A DNA stretch of 64,000 nt from Deltaproteobacteria bacterium (lineage in GTDB: Bacteria > Desulfobacterota > DSM-4660 > Desulfatiglandales > Desulfatiglandaceae): NCBI GenBank assembly GCA_021737785.1, contig JAIPDI010000001.1, positions 186,001 through 250,000 on the forward strand. Reading direction: 5' to 3'. Below, piece after piece: positions 59,257 to 64,000 of the stretch. Both the position numbers and the translations under genes were made by a program. Each line of letters opens with the position of its first letter. The stretch's first letter is position 1. The notes below the pieces were generated by a model that did not search any database, was not told where the DNA came from, and worked only from the letters and a program-made list of their open reading frames with translations.

Positions 59257-59997
59257 TCATTCGACAAGAATCTCATCCACCTTCTTCTTGATCCTGGCAA
59301 AATGAGTCCCTTGCCAGTAGATCCTGTCACACCCGCTGCAATATGAATAGTCCTCGTGACAGGCCCTGGCCTTTGGGGGGATCCTGTCACATACGCTCTC
59401 CTTGGTGACCCTGGCGAGGGGGCTGTTGCACCGAAGACACCTTGAAAAAGGTACAATCACCCCACGCAGCGACAGCAAATCCATGATCCTCCTGATCTGC
59501 TCGACAGGGGTTCCGGGTCGCAGGAATATCCCCCGGGTGACGTCTCTGAATTTGAGGAGCTTTCTGCTCTTGGTCAGGATCGTCCTATTCTCTTCTCTGG
59601 ATATCCGGACGATATCGGCCGGGGACAACCTTGGATCACAATAGACGTCCAGCCCCAGGGCCCGCATATATTTCACGATATCGCCGATGTTGACATCTGC
59701 AATGAACCGGGTTTGCCTGAGGGGCAGATCCCTTAGACGGGTCGCGTCCCGGATATCAAGGGATTCAAACACCGGATATACACTGACCCGGTCCTTATCC
59801 TGCACCATATATCCGAAATCCACCGATATCCCGTTCACTAAAATAAGATCCACTTCCGTGTGCGGCACGCCGATGGCCTCAATCATGTCCTTTACAGATT
59901 GTCTCCCTTTGAACACCCCTTTAAACTCCCGCCTACGGCGTTCCGGCGGCAGAAAATCATTCAGCTCTTCATAAAAACGGAAAGTCGCGGCCGGCAT
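59257..59997 (-). CDS. Mut7-C RNase-fold protein with ubiquitin-like domain
   Basis: A 246-residue protein. The N-terminal 80 residues are a ubiquitin/ThiS-like domain (FRFYEELNDFLPPERRRREF, VDLILVNGISVDFGY, DRVSVYPVFES) of the Mut7-C ubiquitin family. Residues 95-246 form the Mut7-C RNase domain (PIN-related): FIADVNIGDIVKYMRALGLDVYC, REENRTILTKSRKLLKF, then a zinc ribbon with CLRCNSPL and CSGCDRIYWQGTH. Family members are predicted RNases; their substrate is unknown. Confidence 0.9.
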   Translation of the reverse strand: MPAATFRFYEELNDFLPPERRRREFKGVFKGRQSVKDMIEAIGVPHTEVDLILVNGISVDFGYMVQDKDRVSVYPVFESLDIRDATRLRDLPLRQTRFIADVNIGDIVKYMRALGLDVYCDPRLSPADIVRISREENRTILTKSRKLLKFRDVTRGIFLRPGTPVEQIRRIMDLLSLRGVIVPFSRCLRCNSPLARVTKESVCDRIPPKARACHEDYSYCSGCDRIYWQGTHFARIKKKVDEILVE

Positions 59998-60162
59998 CCT
60001 CTATCCCCTTCGCTTTAAGGCTTCATGGTCCCGTCTGATTCTGGTCCGAATCACACCCCATCATCTTGTATTCAGTATACACCCTTTTTCCTGCCACCCC
60101 CAAACAATGACCGGCATCAGGACAGTATGATCTGCCCACCCGGCTGTCCATCGGCTTTTTTC

Positions 60163-60192
60163 TTGACCGGATCAGGCGGTTTCTTATATATA
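60163..60192 (+). promoter_or_regulatory. Candidate sigma-70 promoter before the TPR genes
   Basis: TTGACC at 60163-60168 and TATATA at 60185-60190 (or 60187-60192) are spaced 16 or 18 bases. It lies 100 bases upstream of the first TPR gene, in the 294-base gap that holds no gene. Confidence 0.4.
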
Positions 60193-60291
60193 TATCCGGT
60201 AATTTCCGAATGGCCCGGAGACCTCAAACGGCAGTTAGGATCAGCGTTTGGTTTGTAATAGTGATTCTCCCATCACGGAAAAGGCCTCTTC

Positions 60292-60774
60292 ATGAAACGC
60301 TCTGCCCTGGCAGCAAGCCTGATCGCCACTGCCCTTCTCACCACGCTGGCCTACCATCTATTGAAGCCCGATTGGGTCCTGTTTCGTAAGGCGGAGGTCT
60401 ACTTTTCCAAAAAGGCCTATGCAGAGGCCATCCCCTGCTACACCCGACTGCTCAAAAACGGGTTTGAAACACCGAGGCTCCTGAACCACCTGGGGACCTC
60501 CTATGTCGCCACCGGTCAATTTGCAGAAGCCGCAACGATCTTCGAGAACATCCTCAATCAGACCCCGCATAAACTGCCGGTCTTGAAGGAACTGGCCAAT
60601 ATCTACGTGGCCTTCGGCCGATTTAAAAATGCCATCACCCTCTATCAGAAGTTCCTTCAAAAGGAACCCGAAGACAGATCCGTCCGTATCCTTTTAGCAA
60701 GGGTTTTGTCCTGGTCCGATCGTTTTGATGAGGCCATTGTTCAATACAGAAAAGCCCTGGGAGAAGAAAAATGA
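60292..60774 (+). CDS. TPR protein with N-terminal membrane anchor
   Basis: A 160-residue protein. The N-terminal helix MKRSALAASLIATALLTTLAYHLL is a signal anchor. It is followed by about three TPR units (KAEVYFSKKAYAEAIPCYTRLLKNG; LGTSYVATGQFAEAATIFENILNQT; LANIYVAFGRFKNAITLYQKFLQKEP; LARVLSWSDRFDEAIVQYRKAL). It is the first of three TPR genes with four-base and 53-base distances, probably one operon. No specific function is evident from it alone. Confidence 0.82.
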   Translation: MKRSALAASLIATALLTTLAYHLLKPDWVLFRKAEVYFSKKAYAEAIPCYTRLLKNGFETPRLLNHLGTSYVATGQFAEAATIFENILNQTPHKLPVLKELANIYVAFGRFKNAITLYQKFLQKEPEDRSVRILLARVLSWSDRFDEAIVQYRKALGEEK

Positions 60775-61463
60775 AAAGCTCAAAAGTCCGATGTCTTCTG
60801 TTTGCATGCGTATTGCTGTCATGGCTCTGTCTGTTGGGGACACCCCCTGCCTTTTCAGAGGAAGCTACGCCAAAATTCCCCATTCCACTCATCACTCAAG
60901 GCACTTCACCCCCCGAATCACAGGGGGCCAATCCGGAGCAGGTGAAACCCGGAGAGGATATCCCGGACTGGGTCGCCCGTTGGGAGCTGGCCCGGGTCCT
61001 CAGTTATGTGAAGCGATACGATGAGTCAATTGCCGAATACGAAAAGGTCCTGAAAGAAAAGCCCGGGCTTACGGAAGCAAGGGTCGAGATGGCCAAGGTC
61101 CTTTTCTGGAAGGGCGATCAAAAGGCGGCAGCCCATATCCTGGAGCAGGTCCCGCCAAAAGACATCACCGGAGACACAAAGGTCCTGATGGCCGATCTTT
61201 TTGTGGCGCAAAAAGATTATGCAAAGGCAGAACCCCTGTACAGGGCCTACCTGGAGAGCCACTCCGAGGACCAGGCCGTGAGGCTCAAGCTGGCGGAAAT
61301 GCTGAGCTGGCAGAGGAAATACGATGCATCCCTGGCTGAATTCCGAAAGATCCTGGAGGCACGGCCCGACGATATACAGGTGAGAAGGCGGTATGCCTTT
61401 GTGCTCATCTGGGCCGGTAAACATGCCGAAGCCGCTGCGGAACTGAAGAAAACCCTGGATTGA
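60771..61463 (+). CDS. Exported TPR protein
   Basis: A 230-residue protein with a signal peptide ending PAFSEE. After a proline-rich linker (SPPESQGANPEQ) come four or five TPR units: ELARVLSYVKRYDESIAEYEKVLKEKP; VEMAKVLFWKGDQKAAAHILEQV; MADLFVAQKDYAKAEPLYRAYLES; KLAEMLSWQRKYDASLAEFRKILEA. The ATG overlaps the stop of the preceding TPR gene (ATGA), so they are coupled. The role is probably as a periplasmic adaptor. Confidence 0.82.
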   Translation: MKSSKVRCLLFACVLLSWLCLLGTPPAFSEEATPKFPIPLITQGTSPPESQGANPEQVKPGEDIPDWVARWELARVLSYVKRYDESIAEYEKVLKEKPGLTEARVEMAKVLFWKGDQKAAAHILEQVPPKDITGDTKVLMADLFVAQKDYAKAEPLYRAYLESHSEDQAVRLKLAEMLSWQRKYDASLAEFRKILEARPDDIQVRRRYAFVLIWAGKHAEAAAELKKTLD

Positions 61464-61516
61464 GTCGGTGCTGCCAGGGAGCTTTCAACAATGACGGTCT
61501 TGATAGGACAATCCTC

Positions 61517-64000
61517 ATGGATCAGGCGGATGGATATATGGCATTGGTTCTCTTGACGACATTGCTGACGTGCCTCGGAAGGGCGACGTCTTTCCGCCTC
61601 CCAAAGGATCTGCCTCAGCGCACGCCAACATCAAGAATAGGACGGAGATACGGATACATCCTCTTCTTCACCATCCTGTGTACCTCCCTGATTGCTCCAT
61701 ACTCGGTATACGCGCTCCGGTCCCCCCGGTCGATGGTTGACTTGACCGGCCTGACATGGGAGAGAACCCCGCGGGGAATAGATGCCGTTATCTCTCTTTC
61801 CGGGCCGCTGAAATTCCAGGAAAACCGATTGCAGAACCCGGAGAGGGTTTTTCTTGACCTGAACCATGCAAAAATCCGGACCGGGGTCCAACGAAATTAC
61901 GGCATCAACCATCCTCTTCTGAAGGCCATCAGGGTGGGTCAGTTCGACCGAGAGACGGTAAGGATCGTGTTTGATCTTGGTGCAGACCATAACAGGATCA
62001 ATGCCGTTTTTCTCGAAGATCCATATCGAATTACGGTTCGCATCCACAACAAAATCGAAAAGGAGGAGACGGCGCATAAGCCGCCGGCGCACACCCCCGA
62101 TGGGCTGATCCCCAAAGACCAGTGGATCACCGATACGGACGCCCGACTGGCCCTTGCCAGGATTCTCTCCTACGACGATGCCACCCTGGATGAATCGCTC
62201 AACGCATACAGGATCCTTCTCCGTCAGAAACCTGAAGACCCCCTCATCGTCCTGGAGATGGCGCGTGTCCTCATCCGGAAAGGGGATACCCGAGAGGCCG
62301 TTTCCCTTGCCGGGAGTATTCAACGAACGGCCCTGAATAACCCTGAAACCCTGGTTGCCCTGGCTGACCTGGAGGCAAGTCTCGGACACGCTGCGCGATG
62401 CCGCGACCTCTATCTGGAGGCCATTCGACGTAGCGATCGGCCCGAGACCATCCGGCTCGAACTGGCGGACCGGATGAATATGTGGGGGGATTTTTACGGG
62501 GCCGAAAGGATTTACCGCGAGCATCTTCATGCCCACCCTCAAGACAGGGAGGCAGCCCTCCGGTTGGCCGCCCTTCTGAGAAGTCAGGAGCGGTTTGCCG
62601 AATCAGAAGGGATCTACAAACAAATGCTTCCGAAATCCCCTGATTCAGGCGAAATCCTCATGGGGCTTGCCCAGTTAAAACGCCTGGAGAAAAATTTCCG
62701 TACATCCGAGAAATATGTTGACCGACTGCTTGAGCGTGACCCCGATAATCCCCAAGGTCTTCTCCTGAAGGCGGATATCCTGTTCCTCCAAAAGCGATAT
62801 GAGGATGCACTGGCAATCTACTCGAGATTGTCAAAGATGCCGTGCTGCCGCGTCAAGGGCCTTATCGGCATGGGAAAGACCTATCTGGAACAGGGAAAAG
62901 ACGACCTTGCCCGCCCCTGCTTTAAAAAAGCCCTCGGGGTTGATCCACAGGATATAGAAGCCCGATTTTATGCGGTGGGGTCAAATACGGCCACATCCGA
63001 GGACTTTGTGAACGCCCTGTTGCGGGATAAGGACCTCTCGGCCATGACACTGGAAAGATGGGCGAGGCTGTATGCAATGCACGGGTTCAACGAAATTGCC
63101 ATCCAGTGTTACAATGCCTCTATAGAGCGCGACCCAGACTATTTCCCATCACAGATCGGCCTGGCTGAAGTCCTCGCCATCGATCACCGGTACGATCCGG
63201 CTGGGGAACGGTTCGATGCCCTCTCACAGGTATTTCCCGGCAACCGGAAGATTCTCATGGGCTGGGCCAGGGCCCTGGGGTGGGGCCGACAGTACAATAA
63301 ATCCATCGCGTTATATGACAACATCCATGATATGGCCCCCGCTGATCCGGTCCCTCAAATCGAAAAGGCCCGCACGGCCGTATGGGCCAAAAAGATGGAT
63401 CAGGCCTTCGATGCCTACAAGGCGCTTGTGACGCCCCCTGTTGACGCACAACTGGCCCAATCTCTGAGGCCTGTTGCTGAGGTATCCGGCAATCCTGAAT
63501 TGATTGCCGCTGTAAATCGCCTGGCTGAGAATGCGGCGCAGGGATCGGTCTTTCAAGGGTTTGAGGCGTTCAATAATGAGCTGACAAATCTGAAGTCTTC
63601 CCTCTCCCCGGATACAAACAGCCAGATCGACGCCATACGGGCCCGGCTTTACCCCGCGTTCGCCATCCAAAAGGCGGCATACCTCGAAGAAGAGAGCAAA
63701 CGTCTTACATGGAATCGACGGCCCACCCAGGCCATGGATGCCTATGAGGAATTACTCGCTTTTTCGCCGGGAAACCAGGAGGCGATCTTCGATTACGCCC
63801 AACTCCAGTGTGCCCTGGGCCTGTGCAATCGTGAAGAAACGACCTACCGGCGACTCCTGGATATGGACAAATTCCACAGCCTGGCAGGGAGGGCCATGAA
63901 ACGCCTGGAGATCCGTCGCAGCCCCTCTCTCAAATTGGGACAGATCTACTGGTCCGAACGCGGGAGAGACGGGCTGACCGAGATCGACCGGTATCGCACC
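61517..64000 (+). CDS. Large exported AMIN-domain and TPR-repeat protein (3' end outside window)
   Basis: An open frame of 828 codons runs to the right edge without a stop. The start is the ATG at 61517, after AGGA; an ATG at 61538 is an alternative. A hydrophobic helix (GYILFFTILCTSLIAP) is near residue 55. An AMIN domain follows (about 75-180; VDLTGLTWERTPRGIDAVISLSG, ERVFLDLNHAKI, GINHPLLKAIRVGQF, VRIVFDLG), which usually binds peptidoglycan. Then come many TPR units (about 15) from residue 205 onward. The last visible part, SLKLGQIYWSERGRDGLTEI, could start a beta-barrel. This suggests an envelope export or assembly system; which one is unknown. Confidence 0.85.
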   Translation, partial: MDQADGYMALVLLTTLLTCLGRATSFRLPKDLPQRTPTSRIGRRYGYILFFTILCTSLIAPYSVYALRSPRSMVDLTGLTWERTPRGIDAVISLSGPLKFQENRLQNPERVFLDLNHAKIRTGVQRNYGINHPLLKAIRVGQFDRETVRIVFDLGADHNRINAVFLEDPYRITVRIHNKIEKEETAHKPPAHTPDGLIPKDQWITDTDARLALARILSYDDATLDESLNAYRILLRQKPEDPLIVLEMARVLIRKGDTREAVSLAGSIQRTALNNPETLVALADLEASLGHAARCRDLYLEAIRRSDRPETIRLELADRMNMWGDFYGAERIYREHLHAHPQDREAALRLAALLRSQERFAESEGIYKQMLPKSPDSGEILMGLAQLKRLEKNFRTSEKYVDRLLERDPDNPQGLLLKADILFLQKRYEDALAIYSRLSKMPCCRVKGLIGMGKTYLEQGKDDLARPCFKKALGVDPQDIEARFYAVGSNTATSEDFVNALLRDKDLSAMTLERWARLYAMHGFNEIAIQCYNASIERDPDYFPSQIGLAEVLAIDHRYDPAGERFDALSQVFPGNRKILMGWARALGWGRQYNKSIALYDNIHDMAPADPVPQIEKARTAVWAKKMDQAFDAYKALVTPPVDAQLAQSLRPVAEVSGNPELIAAVNRLAENAAQGSVFQGFEAFNNELTNLKSSLSPDTNSQIDAIRARLYPAFAIQKAAYLEEESKRLTWNRRPTQAMDAYEELLAFSPGNQEAIFDYAQLQCALGLCNREETTYRRLLDMDKFHSLAGRAMKRLEIRRSPSLKLGQIYWSERGRDGLTEIDRYRT

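Overview
The window looks like a chromosomal segment of an anaerobic, GC-rich Desulfobacterota (former Deltaproteobacteria) bacterium. The case rests on gene content: siroheme-dependent haem synthesis genes, a C_GCAxxG_C_C redox protein, a split Fo-ATPase operon, Rex, molybdopterin genes, and abundant Liv-type ABC transporter and acyl-CoA ligase genes. No species can be named from sequence alone.

Layout. 1-9.8 kb is mostly minus strand: a truncated lipoprotein, a cinA-like gene, an SH3 membrane protein, moaC, a moaE-like gene, then hemA, a ccsA-type cytochrome c assembly gene and a precorrin-2 dehydrogenase, then a radical SAM protein and an FAD oxidoreductase. 9.8-18 kb is an accessory region on the plus strand: a long hairpin-rich gap, then cupin, isochorismatase-like hydrolase, M20 peptidase, C_GCAxxG_C_C protein, DUF72, a DUF3524 (queuosine-mannosyltransferase-like) glycosyltransferase, a cytidylate-kinase-like/BON fusion and WrbA. 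18-29 kb holds a large hybrid histidine kinase, a crotonase-fold protein, a SulP-STAS-cNMP transporter, an HTH/Cys-cluster regulator, a Tat-exported metallo-beta-lactamase-fold protein, a response regulator and a lipoprotein hydrolase.

29-49.4 kb is the most distinctive part. Two Liv-type ABC transporter modules face each other. Each contains LivF, LivG, LivH, LivM and a periplasmic binding protein, its own long-chain acyl-CoA ligase gene, and a small exported protein of a shared, apparently undescribed family. The plus-strand module begins with a TetR regulator that has a clear operator. It continues into an SDR-thiolase-DUF35 triad resembling BbsD/BbsB/BbsA of anaerobic toluene catabolism. 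Together this suggests import of an organic acid, CoA activation and beta-oxidation-like cleavage. The substrate is unknown.

49.4-64 kb returns to housekeeping genes: DUF1992, ahbB-like, hemL, the Fo genes (atpZ, atpI, atpB, atpE), rex, uvrA, pdxA, a small alpha/beta-barrel-like protein and a Mut7-C RNase-fold protein. It ends with a TPR/AMIN gene series that runs off the right edge.

Intergenic DNA is rich in small repeats: degenerate tandem repeats with an 8-base period (one forms the 3' end of hemA), nested-palindrome MITE-like elements, and a dispersed module that sits just upstream of several start codons.
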